Source: Actinomadura citrea
GTDB lineage: Bacteria; Actinomycetota; Actinomycetes; Streptosporangiales; Streptosporangiaceae
NCBI RefSeq assembly: GCF_013409045.1
Contig: NZ_JACCBT010000001.1
Span: forward strand, 4,650,001 to 4,714,000
Reading direction: 5' to 3'
Length of the DNA: 64,000 bases
Shown here: in pieces, positions 43,503 to 52,265 of the stretch
How positions within the stretch are numbered: the first letter of the stretch is position 1
Layout: every line of letters begins with the position of its first letter
The notes under the pieces: model-generated
Told to the model about the DNA's origin: nothing
Database searches by the model: none
The model's input: only the letters and a program-made list of their open reading frames with translations
Program-made: the position numbers and the translations under genes

Positions 43503-44327
43503 ATGGCGGTGACGGTAGTGCGGACGGGCACGGGACGCGGCGCCCGGGCGGCCGGCGGTTCGGGCGGCGGGTGGCGCGGCGCGGTCGCCGCGGAGTGGAC
43601 GAAGCTGTGGTCGGTGCGGTCCACCTGGTGGGGGCTGGGGTCGGCGGTGGCGCTGATGGTGGTGATGGCGTTCACGTTGGCGTCCTCGACGGTGTCCAAC
43701 AACACCAATGCGCTGCCCGATGACGACATGGGGGTGGTGTCGGCCAGCGGCGTGGCGGTCGGTGCGCTGGACATGGTCCAGTTCGTGGTGCTGGCCCTGG
43801 CGATCCTGGTGATCACCGGGGAGTACGCGACGGGCAGCATCCGGGCGACGCTGCAGTGGGTGCCGCCGCGGGGCCGGATGCTGGGGGCCAAGGCGGTGGT
43901 GGTCGCGGCGGTGGCGTTCCCGCTGGGTGTCGCGCTGAACGTGGCGGGGACCGTGGTCGCCGATCCGGTTCTCGGGCGGTGGGGGCGGCTGCGGGCCGGG
44001 GAGTTCGCGGCCGACGCGCTGCAGTCCGGGGTGTACCTGGCGCTGGTGAGCGTGCTGGTGCTGGCGGTCGGGGCGATGCTGCGCGGCACGGCGGCGTCGC
44101 TGACGACGGCGTTCCTGTTCCTGTTGGTGGCGCCGATGCTGCTGGGCGGCGGGGACGAGTCGGGGGTGGCGCGGCGAATGTCGGACTCGATGCCCAGCAG
44201 CGCCGGCCGGTTCTTCATGTCCGGGGACGGCCCCTACCCGCAGGCGGTGGGGCTGGCGATCCTGGTGGCGTGGACGGCTGCGGTGCTGTGCGGTGGCGTG
44301 GTGGTGCTGCGCCGCCGCGACGCCTGA
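43503..44327 (+). CDS. ABC transporter permease
   Basis: This 274-residue ABC-2-type permease has about six membrane helices. It starts with a cytoplasmic WRGAVAAEWTKLWSVRSTWW segment typical of such permeases, then ILVITGEYATGSIRATLQWV, PPRGRMLGAKAVVVAAVAFP and a final VLCGGVVVLRRRDA. It is co-transcribed with the ATPase, 3 bases downstream. Substrate unknown. It is convergent with the response-regulator gene, 31 bases away. Confidence 0.9.
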   Translation: MAVTVVRTGTGRGARAAGGSGGGWRGAVAAEWTKLWSVRSTWWGLGSAVALMVVMAFTLASSTVSNNTNALPDDDMGVVSASGVAVGALDMVQFVVLALAILVITGEYATGSIRATLQWVPPRGRMLGAKAVVVAAVAFPLGVALNVAGTVVADPVLGRWGRLRAGEFAADALQSGVYLALVSVLVLAVGAMLRGTAASLTTAFLFLLVAPMLLGGGDESGVARRMSDSMPSSAGRFFMSGDGPYPQAVGLAILVAWTAAVLCGGVVVLRRRDA

Positions 44328-44358
44328 CGCGCACCGGGGCCGGCCGGGTCAGTCGGGG

Positions 44359-45027
44359 TCAGTCGGGGTCGTCGATGCCGTCGACGAGGCCGGCCTGGTA
44401 GGCCAGCACGGCGGCCTGCACGCGGTTGCGGACGTCCAGGCGGGTCAGGATCGCGCTGACGTAGGCCTTCACGGTGCCCTCGACGATGTGCAGCCGCCGG
44501 GCGATCCCGGCGTTGGACAGGCCGGCGCCGAGCAGCGCCAGGACCTCGCGCTCGCGGGGGGTGAGCGCGGCGATGCGGCGGCGGGCGCGGGTGCGGCCGT
44601 CCAGGCGTCCGCCGCCGATCTGGGTGATGACGCGGTGGGCGACCTTCGGGGACAGGTAGGCGGCGCCGCCGGCGACGGCGCGGACCCCGGCGATCAGTTC
44701 GCGGGGGTCGCCGGACTTGAGCAGGAAGCCGCTGGCGCCGCCGGCCAGGGCGCGGGCGATGTACTCGTCCTCGCCGAAGGTGGTGAGCATGACGACGCCG
44801 GTGGCGGGGGCGAGGCGGCGCAGTTCGGCGGCGGCGGCCAGGCCGTCCAGGCGCGGCATGCGGATGTCCAGCAGGGCGACCGCGGGGCGGTGCCGCAGCG
44901 TCAGGTCGACGGCCTCGCGTCCGTCGCCGGCCTCGGCGACGACCTCGATGCCGGGGTCGGCGGTCAGGATGGCGCGCACGCCCGCGCGGATCATCGCCTC
45001 GTCGTCGGCGAGCAGGGCCCGGATCAC
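44359..45027 (-). CDS. NarL/LuxR-family response regulator
   Basis: This 222-residue regulator has a receiver domain (LLADDEAMIRAGVRAIL; phospho-Asp in ALLDIRMPRLDGL; Lys in GFLLKSGDP) and a C-terminal LuxR HTH (LTPREREVLALLGAGLSNAG, IARRLHIVEGTVKAYVSAIL). The GTG start overlaps the kinase stop (GTGA). It is the best candidate to bind the dyads at 40744, 42484 and 46818 and so to control the ABC transporter and dedA. A tandem CAGTCGGGGT repeat covers its stop codon. Confidence 0.93.
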   Translation of the reverse strand: MIRALLADDEAMIRAGVRAILTADPGIEVVAEAGDGREAVDLTLRHRPAVALLDIRMPRLDGLAAAAELRRLAPATGVVMLTTFGEDEYIARALAGGASGFLLKSGDPRELIAGVRAVAGGAAYLSPKVAHRVITQIGGGRLDGRTRARRRIAALTPREREVLALLGAGLSNAGIARRLHIVEGTVKAYVSAILTRLDVRNRVQAAVLAYQAGLVDGIDDPD

Positions 45028-46781
45028 TGGTCCTCCTGGTCGTGGGTGCGCTGGGCGCTCAGCAGGTGGGTGTCGTAGGTGTTCTTGGCGATGAGGCGGC
45101 CGCCGGCGAAGCACAGCCGGTAGATGCGGCCGACGCCGAGCACGTTGGCGTCGGGCCGGTAGTAGCGGCAGTCGGCGCCGGCGGGTTCGGGGACGGCGGC
45201 GCGGACGGTGCCGGTGTCGGGTGTCTGCATGGGCGGCAGGGCCTGCTCGACGCGGTGCTGTGGGTCGCCGACGGCCAGTGCCCCGTAGTCGGCGGGCCGC
45301 AGGACGGAGTTGAGGGTGACGAAGACGTAGTAGCCGGCCATGATCGCGCCGAGGATCGCCATGAGGGCGGTGGGGGCGGCGATCGCGGTGATCAGGCCGC
45401 GGCGGACCTGGCGGCGCTCGCGGGCCAGGTGCCGGGCCGATTCGGAGGGCCACTCCCCCGCCGCGGGGGTGAGGCCGAGGGCGGTGCGCAGCGCGTCCCG
45501 CGCGGTCGGTCTGGCCTGGGCCGGGCCGGTGGCCGGGTCGCGGGCGGGTGGGTCGGCGGGGAGGTCGGCGGTGACGCGGAAGCCGCCGTCCGGGGTGGGC
45601 GCGGCGTGCAGGGTCCCGCCCAGCAGGCGGACGCGGTCGGTGAGGCCGGTCAGGCCGCGGCCGCCGGAGGGCAGCAGCGGCGGCCCGTCGGGCGGAGGGT
45701 CGTTGGTGATCGTGACGGTGGTCCCGCCGGTGCCGGTCCGGGCGAGGGCGACGGTGACGGCGGCGCTCGGGGCGTGCTTGGCGGCGTTGGTGATGGCCTC
45801 CTGCACGACGCGGTGCGCGGTGAGCGCGGCCATCGGCGCGAGCCCGGCGTGGGCCTCGCCGCCGGTGAGGCGGACGGGGACGCCGGAGGCGCGGGCGCGG
45901 TCGACCAGGTCGGGGATGCTTTCGCGCGCGGGCCGCGCCGGCGGCGGCGCCGGGGCCTGTCCCCCGGCCTCGGCGTCGGCGGGGTCGTCGGCGGGGTCGT
46001 CGCGCAGGAGGCCGATGATCTCGCGGAGGTGGTCGGTGGCGTCGGCGGCGCCGGTGCGCAGTTCGGCGGCCGCGGCGCGGTGCCGGTCGTGCAGTCCCGG
46101 TGCGACCTCCAGCGCCCCGGCGCGCACGGCGATCAGGGCCAGCTCGTGGCCCAGGGAGTCGTGCATGTCCTGGGCGATGCGGGCGCGCTCGCGGAGCCGT
46201 TCGCGTTCGGCGACGATGCGCTGCTGGTGTTCCAGTCGTTCGGCGCGTTCCCAGCCGGCGCGCAGCAGTTCCTGGTACTGGCGCCAGTAGCGGCCCACCA
46301 GCCAGGGCAGGACGCCGAGCAGGACGAGCCAGACGGTGGAGGGGAACCAGGCGGTGACCTCCGTGCCGCGGATCGCCGACAGCAGCGCGCCGCCGACGAA
46401 CACCCCGGTGAAGCCCCACAGCAGCGGTTGCGCGCGGGTGCTGCGCAGGCCCGCCAGGTAGGACAGGACGGGCATGGCGAACACGAAGTTGCCGTTGACG
46501 AGGGTCAGCGCGATCACGGTGAGCAGCGCCGGGGCGGGCCAGGCGCGCCCCGCCGCGATCGCGGCGGCCAGCACGCCGAGGCCGGCCGCCTGCAGCCACC
46601 ACGACGTCCGCGCGGGCTGCGGCGGGGGGATCATGCCGATCACGATCGGGAACGCCAGGACCCCGTACAGCAGGACGTCCTTGACCAGCGCGGCGCGGGA
46701 CGGCCGGCGGACCAGCGCCCGCGCCCGGGACGTCAGGGGCGGCGCGGGCGTCGTGAGACCGGGGGCCGCGGAGTCGTTCAC
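45024..46781 (-). CDS. Sensor histidine kinase with C-terminal membrane-anchored domain
   Basis: This ~585-residue kinase has an N-terminal set of about five membrane helices, HisKA_3 with the phospho-His in ARIAQDMHDSLGHELALIAV and a HATPase (VVQEAITNAAKHAPSAAVTV, GRGLTGLTDRVRLLGGTL). Unlike most kinases of this type it continues ~150 residues past the HATPase, with another membrane helix (ALMAILGAIMAGYYVFVTLN) and a terminal domain containing two cysteines (ADCRYYRP and YRLCFAGGRLIAKN). GTG 46781 is chosen because TAGCGT lies seven bases upstream; GTG 46790 is an alternative. Confidence 0.9.
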   Translation of the reverse strand: MNDSAAPGLTTPAPPLTSRARALVRRPSRAALVKDVLLYGVLAFPIVIGMIPPPQPARTSWWLQAAGLGVLAAAIAAGRAWPAPALLTVIALTLVNGNFVFAMPVLSYLAGLRSTRAQPLLWGFTGVFVGGALLSAIRGTEVTAWFPSTVWLVLLGVLPWLVGRYWRQYQELLRAGWERAERLEHQQRIVAERERLRERARIAQDMHDSLGHELALIAVRAGALEVAPGLHDRHRAAAAELRTGAADATDHLREIIGLLRDDPADDPADAEAGGQAPAPPPARPARESIPDLVDRARASGVPVRLTGGEAHAGLAPMAALTAHRVVQEAITNAAKHAPSAAVTVALARTGTGGTTVTITNDPPPDGPPLLPSGGRGLTGLTDRVRLLGGTLHAAPTPDGGFRVTADLPADPPARDPATGPAQARPTARDALRTALGLTPAAGEWPSESARHLARERRQVRRGLITAIAAPTALMAILGAIMAGYYVFVTLNSVLRPADYGALAVGDPQHRVEQALPPMQTPDTGTVRAAVPEPAGADCRYYRPDANVLGVGRIYRLCFAGGRLIAKNTYDTHLLSAQRTHDQEDQ

Positions 46782-46788
46782 GGACCCC

Positions 46789-46794
46789 ACGCTA
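46789..46794 (-). promoter_or_regulatory. Leaderless -10 box of the leftward kinase gene
   Basis: TAGCGT on the minus strand, seven bases before GTG 46781. Confidence 0.45.
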
Positions 46795-46817
46795 CTGGCC
46801 GGTGAACTGGGCCGTTA

Positions 46818-46831
46818 CTGACGAAAGTCAG
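46818..46831. promoter_or_regulatory. Perfect operator-like dyad between the two kinase genes
   Basis: CTGAC-GAAA-GTCAG is a perfect inverted repeat between the divergent kinase promoters. Near-copies precede the ABC transporter and dedA genes. It is likely to be the binding site of one of the adjacent NarL-type regulators. Confidence 0.5.
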
Positions 46832-46898
46832 GGGCGCGGCCGGTCGCCCCCGCACCGGAATGATCTTCGATGGGGCGCGGGGCGGGACGGGGCTGAAC

Positions 46899-46904
46899 TA
46901 CGGT
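46899..46904 (+). promoter_or_regulatory. Leaderless -10 box of the rightward kinase gene
   Basis: TACGGT, six bases, then GTG 46911. Confidence 0.45.
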
Positions 46905-46910
46905 TGGCGC

Positions 46911-48395
46911 GTGACAGCGACCCCGCCCCGCCCCCGGCCCGGCGCGCCCGGCCTGGACGAGCCCGCCCGGGGCACGGCCGGGGCCGCGCAGCCCGCGCGG
47001 CGGCACGCCCGCCGGGCCGGGGCGGTGGCCGGGATCGCGGGCCGGATCGGGAGCAGGGTGCCGGGCGGGGCGTGGTGGCCGCGGGGGCGGGCGGCCGACG
47101 CGCTGCTGGCGGCGGCGGTCCTGGTGGTGACGGTCACGATGAGCGAGGCGGCGGTCAAGCCCGGGGACCGCTCCCTGTGGCCGGGCGGCCTGGCGCTGAT
47201 CATCGTGGCGGCGGTCGCGCTGGCATGGCGGCGCCGCCACCCGGTGGCGGTCCTGGTGGTCGCCGTGGCGGTGCCGCCGCTGTACTACCCGCTGGGGTAC
47301 CCCGACGGGCCCGTCGCGATCGTGCTGTGGCTGGCGCTGTTCAACGCGGCCGTGGAGTGCCGGCTGGCGGTGTCGCTGGGCGCGGTCATCGTCGTCAACG
47401 CCGGTTTCCTGGCGGCGGCGTCGGCGCGCGGCAAGGGCGACGACCCCGACGCGGTCACCGACGCCCGCGGCGTGGCGTCGCTGTCGCTGGGGCTGCTGAT
47501 CACGGTGGCGATCGGGCAGTACGTGCGCAGCCGCCGCGCCCTCGCCGAGGCCGCCGAGCGGCGCGCCGCCGCGGCCGAACGCGACCGCGAGGCCGAGGCG
47601 CGGCGCCGCGCGGTCGCGGAGCGGCTGCGCATCGCCCGCGAGCTGCACGACGTCCTCGCCCACCAGATCTCGCTGATCAATGTGCAGGCGGGGGCGGCGC
47701 TGCACCGCCGCGACGACCCCGGCCGCGCCTACACGGCACTGGAGGCGATCAAGGCGGCGAGCAAGGAGACCCTGCGGGAGCTGCGCGGAATCCTGGGCGT
47801 GCTGCGGCAGGTCGACGCCGAGGGGCCGGACGGGCCCGGGGCGGCGCAGGGGCCGGTGGCGCCGCCCCCGTCGCTGGCGCGGGTCGGTGAGCTGCTGGAC
47901 CAGACCGCCGCGGCCGGGCTGGCGGTCCGCCGCGCCGGTGACCTGCCCGAGCCCGGCTCGCCGGGGACGGCGGCGCTGAGCGACCTGCCGGCCCCGGTCG
48001 GGCTGGCGGGGTACCGGATCGTGCAGGAGGCGCTGACCAACGCGGTCCGGCATTCGGGGGCCGCAGCGGTCGCGGTCGAGGTGCGGGTGTTCCAAGGCGA
48101 GGTGATCGTCCGGGTGGACGATGACGGCGACGGCCCCGCCACGCACCCGCCCGGCCCCGAGCACCCCGCGCGCGGCGAGCACATCGGGCAGGGCGGGCAC
48201 GGTGCCGGTGCGGGGGGCGGCAACGGGCTGCGGGGCATGCGCGAGCGGGCGGTGTCGGTCGGCGGGGAGCTGACCGCCGGGCCGGGCCCGGGGGGCGGGT
48301 TCCGGGTGTGGGCGCGGCTGCCGCTGGACGCCGCCGAACCAGGCACTGTGGGCGAGAAGATGAGCGGGCTGGGCGAGATGGAGGAGAACGCGTGA
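46911..48395 (+). CDS. Sensor histidine kinase
   Basis: This 494-residue kinase has an N-terminal basic tail, about five membrane helices, HisKA_3 (LRIARELHDVLAHQISLINV, phospho-His in ELHDV) and a HATPase (VGLAGYRIVQEALTNAVRHS; GGNGLRGMRERAVSVGGEL). GTG 46911 is chosen because a TACGGT -10 lies six bases upstream; an open frame to 46860 lacks support. A Gly/His-rich insert lies inside the HATPase domain. It diverges from the other kinase and overlaps its own response regulator (GTGA). Confidence 0.92.
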   Translation: MTATPPRPRPGAPGLDEPARGTAGAAQPARRHARRAGAVAGIAGRIGSRVPGGAWWPRGRAADALLAAAVLVVTVTMSEAAVKPGDRSLWPGGLALIIVAAVALAWRRRHPVAVLVVAVAVPPLYYPLGYPDGPVAIVLWLALFNAAVECRLAVSLGAVIVVNAGFLAAASARGKGDDPDAVTDARGVASLSLGLLITVAIGQYVRSRRALAEAAERRAAAAERDREAEARRRAVAERLRIARELHDVLAHQISLINVQAGAALHRRDDPGRAYTALEAIKAASKETLRELRGILGVLRQVDAEGPDGPGAAQGPVAPPPSLARVGELLDQTAAAGLAVRRAGDLPEPGSPGTAALSDLPAPVGLAGYRIVQEALTNAVRHSGAAAVAVEVRVFQGEVIVRVDDDGDGPATHPPGPEHPARGEHIGQGGHGAGAGGGNGLRGMRERAVSVGGELTAGPGPGGGFRVWARLPLDAAEPGTVGEKMSGLGEMEENA

Positions 48396-49057
48396 TCCGG
48401 GTGATGCTGGCCGACGACCAGACGCTGGTCCGGGCGGGGTTCCGGTCGATCCTGGAGGGCGAGGACGACATCGAGATCGTCGCCGAGGCCGGCGACGGGG
48501 AGCAGGCCGTCGCGCGGGCCCGCGAGGTGCGGCCCGACGTGGTGCTGATGGACATCCGCATGCCCGTCCTGGACGGGCTGGAGGCCACCCGGCGGATCAT
48601 CGCCGACTCCCGGCTGGCCGACGTCCGCGTGGTGATCTTGACGACGTTCGATCTGGACGACTACGTCTACGGCGCGATCAAGGCCGGGGCCAGCGGGTTC
48701 CTGGTCAAGGACACCGAGCCGACCGAGCTGATCCACGGGGTGCGGGTGGTGGCGCGCGGCGACGCGCTGCTGGCGCCCACGGTGACGCGGCGGCTCATCG
48801 CCGAGTTCGCCTCCCGGATCACCGCGCCGCCGCCCGCCGCCGAGCTCAACGCGCTCACCGACCGGGAACGCGAGGTGCTGCACCTGGTCGCGGCGGGCCT
48901 GTCCAACGAGGAGATCGCCGGGCGCTTGGTGCTGTCGCCCGCCACCGCCAAGACCCACGTCAGCCGTATCCTGGCCAAACTCGGCGCCCGCGACCGGGCG
49001 CAGCTGGTGGTGCTGGCCTACGAGACGGGGATGATCCGCCCCGGCTGGCTCGGCTGA
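48392..49057 (+). CDS. NarL/LuxR-family response regulator
   Basis: This 221-residue regulator has a receiver (MLADDQTLVRAGFRSILEGE; phospho-Asp in VVLMDIRMPVLDGLEATRRI; Lys in FLVKDTEPTEL) and a LuxR-type HTH (LTDREREVLHLVAAGLSNEE, IAGRLVLSPATAKTHVSRIL). It partners the kinase at 46911 through a GTGA overlap. It is a second candidate for the shared dyads in the region. Confidence 0.94.
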   Translation: MIRVMLADDQTLVRAGFRSILEGEDDIEIVAEAGDGEQAVARAREVRPDVVLMDIRMPVLDGLEATRRIIADSRLADVRVVILTTFDLDDYVYGAIKAGASGFLVKDTEPTELIHGVRVVARGDALLAPTVTRRLIAEFASRITAPPPAAELNALTDREREVLHLVAAGLSNEEIAGRLVLSPATAKTHVSRILAKLGARDRAQLVVLAYETGMIRPGWLG

Positions 49058-49125
49058 CCGCCCGGCCCGCCGAAACGGCCGACCGCGGGCCGCAACCGGG
49101 CCGGTCACGGCGGTGTTGAACGGAT

Positions 49126-49830
49126 GTGACGGTTACGGACGAAGCTCTCAGCCACGCCCCCGGCGCCGCCGCGGGCGACGACAGGAGCGCCGCGGGCGAC
49201 GACAGGGGCGGCCCGGTGGGCGACACCGCCGGGGCGCGGGTCGCCGCCGCCCTCGCCCGCGACCTCGACGAGGGCTTCGCCGCCCTGTACGAGGCGTACC
49301 GGGGTGCGGTGTTCTCCACCGCGCTGCGGCTGTGCGGGCGGTGGGCCGAGGCCGAGGACCTGTCCGCGGAGGCGTTCCTGCGCGCCTACCGCGCGCTGAC
49401 CGGCTACGAGGCGCAACGCATCGCCGGGCTGCGGCCGCGGGCCTGGCTGCTGACGATCCTGACCAACGTGTGGCGCAACAGCCTGCGCTCGGCCGCCCGG
49501 CGCCCGGCGCCGGGCCCCATCGAGGACGCCCCCGACCCGCCCGACCCGGGCGAGGGCGTCGAGGACGCCGCCGCCCGCCACGAGACCGGCCGCGAACTGG
49601 CCGGCCTGCTGGACCTCCTCCCCCACCAGCAGCGCGCCGCGGTCGTGCTGCGGCACGTCACCGACCTGCCCGTCGCCGAGATCGCGGCCGTCCTGGACCT
49701 GCCCGAGGGCACCGTCAAGTCCCACATCTCCCGCGGCCTGGCCCGCCTGCGCGCCCTGCGCACCGCACCCGGCACCGCCGAACCCGTCCGCTCCGCGCCC
49801 GACCCCGAGCAGAAAGGGGGCCATCGATGA
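49126..49830 (+). CDS. ECF-type sigma factor
   Basis: This 234-residue sigma-70-family factor has a Gly/Asp-rich N-terminal tail, region 2 (EGFAALYEAYRGAVFSTALR, LCGRWAEAEDLSAEAFLRAY) and region 4 (LPHQQRAAVVLRHVTDLPVA, EIAAVLDLPEGTVKSHISRG). No anti-sigma gene is adjacent; instead its stop overlaps the start of a DNA alkyltransferase (ATGA). This suggests a role in the response to alkylation damage, which is inference from the operon. The GTG at 49126 is the first in-frame start. Confidence 0.9.
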   Translation: MTVTDEALSHAPGAAAGDDRSAAGDDRGGPVGDTAGARVAAALARDLDEGFAALYEAYRGAVFSTALRLCGRWAEAEDLSAEAFLRAYRALTGYEAQRIAGLRPRAWLLTILTNVWRNSLRSAARRPAPGPIEDAPDPPDPGEGVEDAAARHETGRELAGLLDLLPHQQRAAVVLRHVTDLPVAEIAAVLDLPEGTVKSHISRGLARLRALRTAPGTAEPVRSAPDPEQKGGHR

Positions 49831-50606
49831 ACCGCACCGACCCCGCCGGCGGCACACCCGACCCGCTGGCCGGAGAACTGGCGGAGCTGGCCGCCGACGC
49901 GCCCCCGGCCCTGCTGGACCGCATCGCCGCCCGCCGCCTCCACGTCCCCGGCCCCCTGGAGGGCCTGCAGGTCGCCTTCACCGACCACGGCGTCGCCTAC
50001 CTGCGCGCCGGCATGGACGATCGGGAGTTCGCCGCGGCGTTCCGCGCCCGCTTCGCGCGGCCGCTGCTGCCCGCCGACCGTCCCCCGGCCGGGCTGCTGC
50101 CCGCCCTGCGCACCGGCCGGCTCGGCCCGCTGCGCCTGGACCTGCGCGGCCTCAGCGACTTCGAGGCCGCCGTGCTGCGCGCCGCCGCGCAGATCCCGCG
50201 CGGGCAGACCCGCCCCTACGCGTGGGTGGCCCGGCACGCCGGACGGCCCAAGGCCGTCCGCGCCGTCGGGTCGGCGCTGGGCCGCAACCCCGTCCCGCTG
50301 CTGATCCCCTGCCACCGCGTGACCCGCTCGGACGGCGCCCTGGGCGACTACGTGTTCGGCGCCGGCGCCAAGGAACGGCTGCTGCGCGCCGAGGACGTCG
50401 ACGTCGAGGAGGTGACCGAGCTGGCGCGGCGCGGCGTGCGGCTGGTGGGCTCCGACACCACCGGGATCGTGTGCTACCCGACCTGCGCGGACGCGCGCCG
50501 GATCACCCCCGGTCACCGGCACGGGTTCCGGGACCTGGCCGCCGCGCGGGCCGCCGGGTACCGGCCGTGCCTGCACTGCCGCCCCGGCGACGCCCTCCCC
50601 GCCTGA
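49827..50606 (+). CDS. O6-alkylguanine-type DNA alkyltransferase fused to Ada zinc domain
   Basis: This 259-residue protein starts at the ATG overlapping the sigma factor stop. Residues ~105-188 are an alkyltransferase (MGMT/Ogt) domain with the acceptor Cys162 in LLIPCHRVTRSDGALGDYVF. Residues ~205-256 are an Ada metal-binding domain with four cysteines, C216-x3-C220 and C248-x2-C251 (IVCYPTCADARRI; GYRPCLHCRPGD). In Ada itself the zinc domain comes first; here the order is reversed and there is no AraC domain. The zinc site in Ada repairs methylphosphotriesters and switches on transcription. Confidence 0.9.
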   Translation: MNRTDPAGGTPDPLAGELAELAADAPPALLDRIAARRLHVPGPLEGLQVAFTDHGVAYLRAGMDDREFAAAFRARFARPLLPADRPPAGLLPALRTGRLGPLRLDLRGLSDFEAAVLRAAAQIPRGQTRPYAWVARHAGRPKAVRAVGSALGRNPVPLLIPCHRVTRSDGALGDYVFGAGAKERLLRAEDVDVEEVTELARRGVRLVGSDTTGIVCYPTCADARRITPGHRHGFRDLAAARAAGYRPCLHCRPGDALPA

Positions 50607-50771
50607 CACCTGCCCGCCTGCCCCCGCCCCCCGCCTGCCCCCGCCCGGCCTGTCTCCGCCCCGGCGGCGGGTGGCGCGGCGGAGGGCATACATCGGCGCG
50701 TGACGGGAATGGGGCCGTCCACCTGCGGGGACGATCCCGCGGGCGAACCGCCGACGAGGGGGGAGACCGCC

Positions 50772-51848
50772 ATGCGCGTCGTCGTCACCGGCGCCACGGG
50801 CAACATCGGGACCAGTACCGTCCGCGCGCTCGCCGACGACCCGGCCGTCACCGAGATCACCGGACTGGCCCGCCGCGAGCCCGGTCCCGGAGCCGCCCGC
50901 GAGGCCGACCCCGGCGGGACCGGCAAGCTGCGCTGGGCCGAGGCCGACGTCACCGACACCGACCTGGTCCCGCTGATGCGCGGCGCCGACGTCGTCATCC
51001 ACCTGGCGTGGCTGTTCCAGCCCACCCACCGGCCCGCGGTCACCTGGGACTCCAACGCCGTCGGCAGCGCCCGGGTGTTCGACGCCGCCGCCCGCGCGGG
51101 CGTGCCCGCGCTGGTGTACTCCTCCTCCGTCGGGGCCTACTCCCCCGGCCCCAAGGACCGCGCGGTCGACGAGTCCTGGCCCACCCACGGGTGGCCCGAG
51201 GCCGCCTACAGCCGCGAGAAGGCCTACGTCGAACGGCTCCTGGACACCTTCGAGACCGCCAACCCCGCCTGCCGCGTCGTGCGGCTGCGGCCCGGGTTCA
51301 TCTTCGAACGGCAGAGCGCCAGCGAGCAGCGCCGCCTGTTCGCCGGGCCGCTGCTGCCCGGACGCCTCGCCCGCCCCGACCTCATCCCGGTCGTTCCGGA
51401 CCTGCCCGGCCTGCGGCTGCAGGTCCTGCACTCCGCCGACGCAGGGCAGGCGTTCCGGCTCGCCGCCACCGGCCGGGCCCGCGGCGCGTTCAACCTCGCC
51501 GCCGACCCCGCCCTGGACGCCGCCGAACTCGCCGACCTGCTCGGCGCCCGGACCGTGCGGCTGCCCGCGCGGGGCGTGCGGGCCGCGCTCGCCGCCGCCT
51601 GGAGCCTGCACCTGGTGCCCGCCTCCCCCGCCCTGCTCGACCTGGCCCTGCAGGTCCCGCTCATGGACACCGCCCGGGCCCGCGACGAGCTCGGCTGGAC
51701 GCCCCGGCACACCGCCCGCGAAGCGATCACCGAGTTCCTGGAAGGGCTGCGCACCGGCGCCGGCCGCGACACCCCGCCGCTGGCCCCCGACGCCGGAGGG
51801 CGGCTGCGCGGCCACGAGTTCGCCACCGGCGTCGGCCGCAGACCCTGA
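50772..51848 (+). CDS. NAD-dependent epimerase/dehydratase (extended SDR)
   Basis: This 358-residue protein has a Rossmann N-terminus VVVTGATGNIGTSTVRAL (TGxxGxxG), VVIHLAWLFQPTH, a catalytic Tyr/Lys in AAYSREKAYVERLL (YxxxK) and the Ser in LVYSSSVGAYS. A substrate domain with WTPRHTAREAITEFLEGL ends it, as in sugar epimerases. The ATG at 50772 is chosen over GTG 50700 because the Rossmann fold starts at once. Substrate unknown. Confidence 0.9.
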   Translation: MRVVVTGATGNIGTSTVRALADDPAVTEITGLARREPGPGAAREADPGGTGKLRWAEADVTDTDLVPLMRGADVVIHLAWLFQPTHRPAVTWDSNAVGSARVFDAAARAGVPALVYSSSVGAYSPGPKDRAVDESWPTHGWPEAAYSREKAYVERLLDTFETANPACRVVRLRPGFIFERQSASEQRRLFAGPLLPGRLARPDLIPVVPDLPGLRLQVLHSADAGQAFRLAATGRARGAFNLAADPALDAAELADLLGARTVRLPARGVRAALAAAWSLHLVPASPALLDLALQVPLMDTARARDELGWTPRHTAREAITEFLEGLRTGAGRDTPPLAPDAGGRLRGHEFATGVGRRP

Positions 51849-51946
51849 CCACGCCCACCACGCCTGTACGCACCAGGACCGGCGGCACGGTCCGGCTCGA
51901 CGGCCGGACACCGATCCGCCCACCCAACCGATCCGGAGGTCACCCG

Positions 51947-52198
51947 ATGCCGACGATCACAGCCGAGCACCTGCACACCCTGCTGGCCTCCCCCGACCGC
52001 GGCGCCGCGCTCGTCGTCGTCGAGGGCCGCGCCGCCGTCGTCCCGGCCGACCCGAGCCGCGGCGAGGGCTCCGAGGACGCGATGGTGATCACCACGCGGG
52101 ACGCCGTCATCGCCGAGCTCGACACCGGCGCCAACGAGGAGCAGATCGAGGCCCTCGCCCAGCGGCTGGACACCGCCCTGGACAGCCTCGGCGGCTGA
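51947..52198 (+). CDS. Small hypothetical protein (83 aa)
   Basis: This small soluble protein has a good GGAGG ribosome site before ATG 51947. I do not recognise a family. It has a short helix (TITAEHLHTLLAS), a compact VVVEGRAAVV strand region and a C-terminal amphipathic helix (NEEQIEALAQRLDTALDSLG). It could be a small adaptor or regulator. It is followed by a hairpin at 52200. Confidence 0.6.
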   Translation: MPTITAEHLHTLLASPDRGAALVVVEGRAAVVPADPSRGEGSEDAMVITTRDAVIAELDTGANEEQIEALAQRLDTALDSLGG

Positions 52199-52199
52199 C

Positions 52200-52213
52200 C
52201 CGCCGCAAGGCGG
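52200..52213. terminator. GNRA-loop hairpin after the small gene
   Basis: CCGCC-GCAA-GGCGG makes a 5-bp stem with a GCAA tetraloop, immediately after the stop codon of the gene at 51947. A direct repeat GATCGGCCGGG occurs twice further downstream (about 52239-52263). Confidence 0.5.
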
Positions 52214-52265
52214 CGCCCGGGAGCCCGGCCGCGGCGCGATCGGCCGGGTTCGGATCGGCCGGGAG

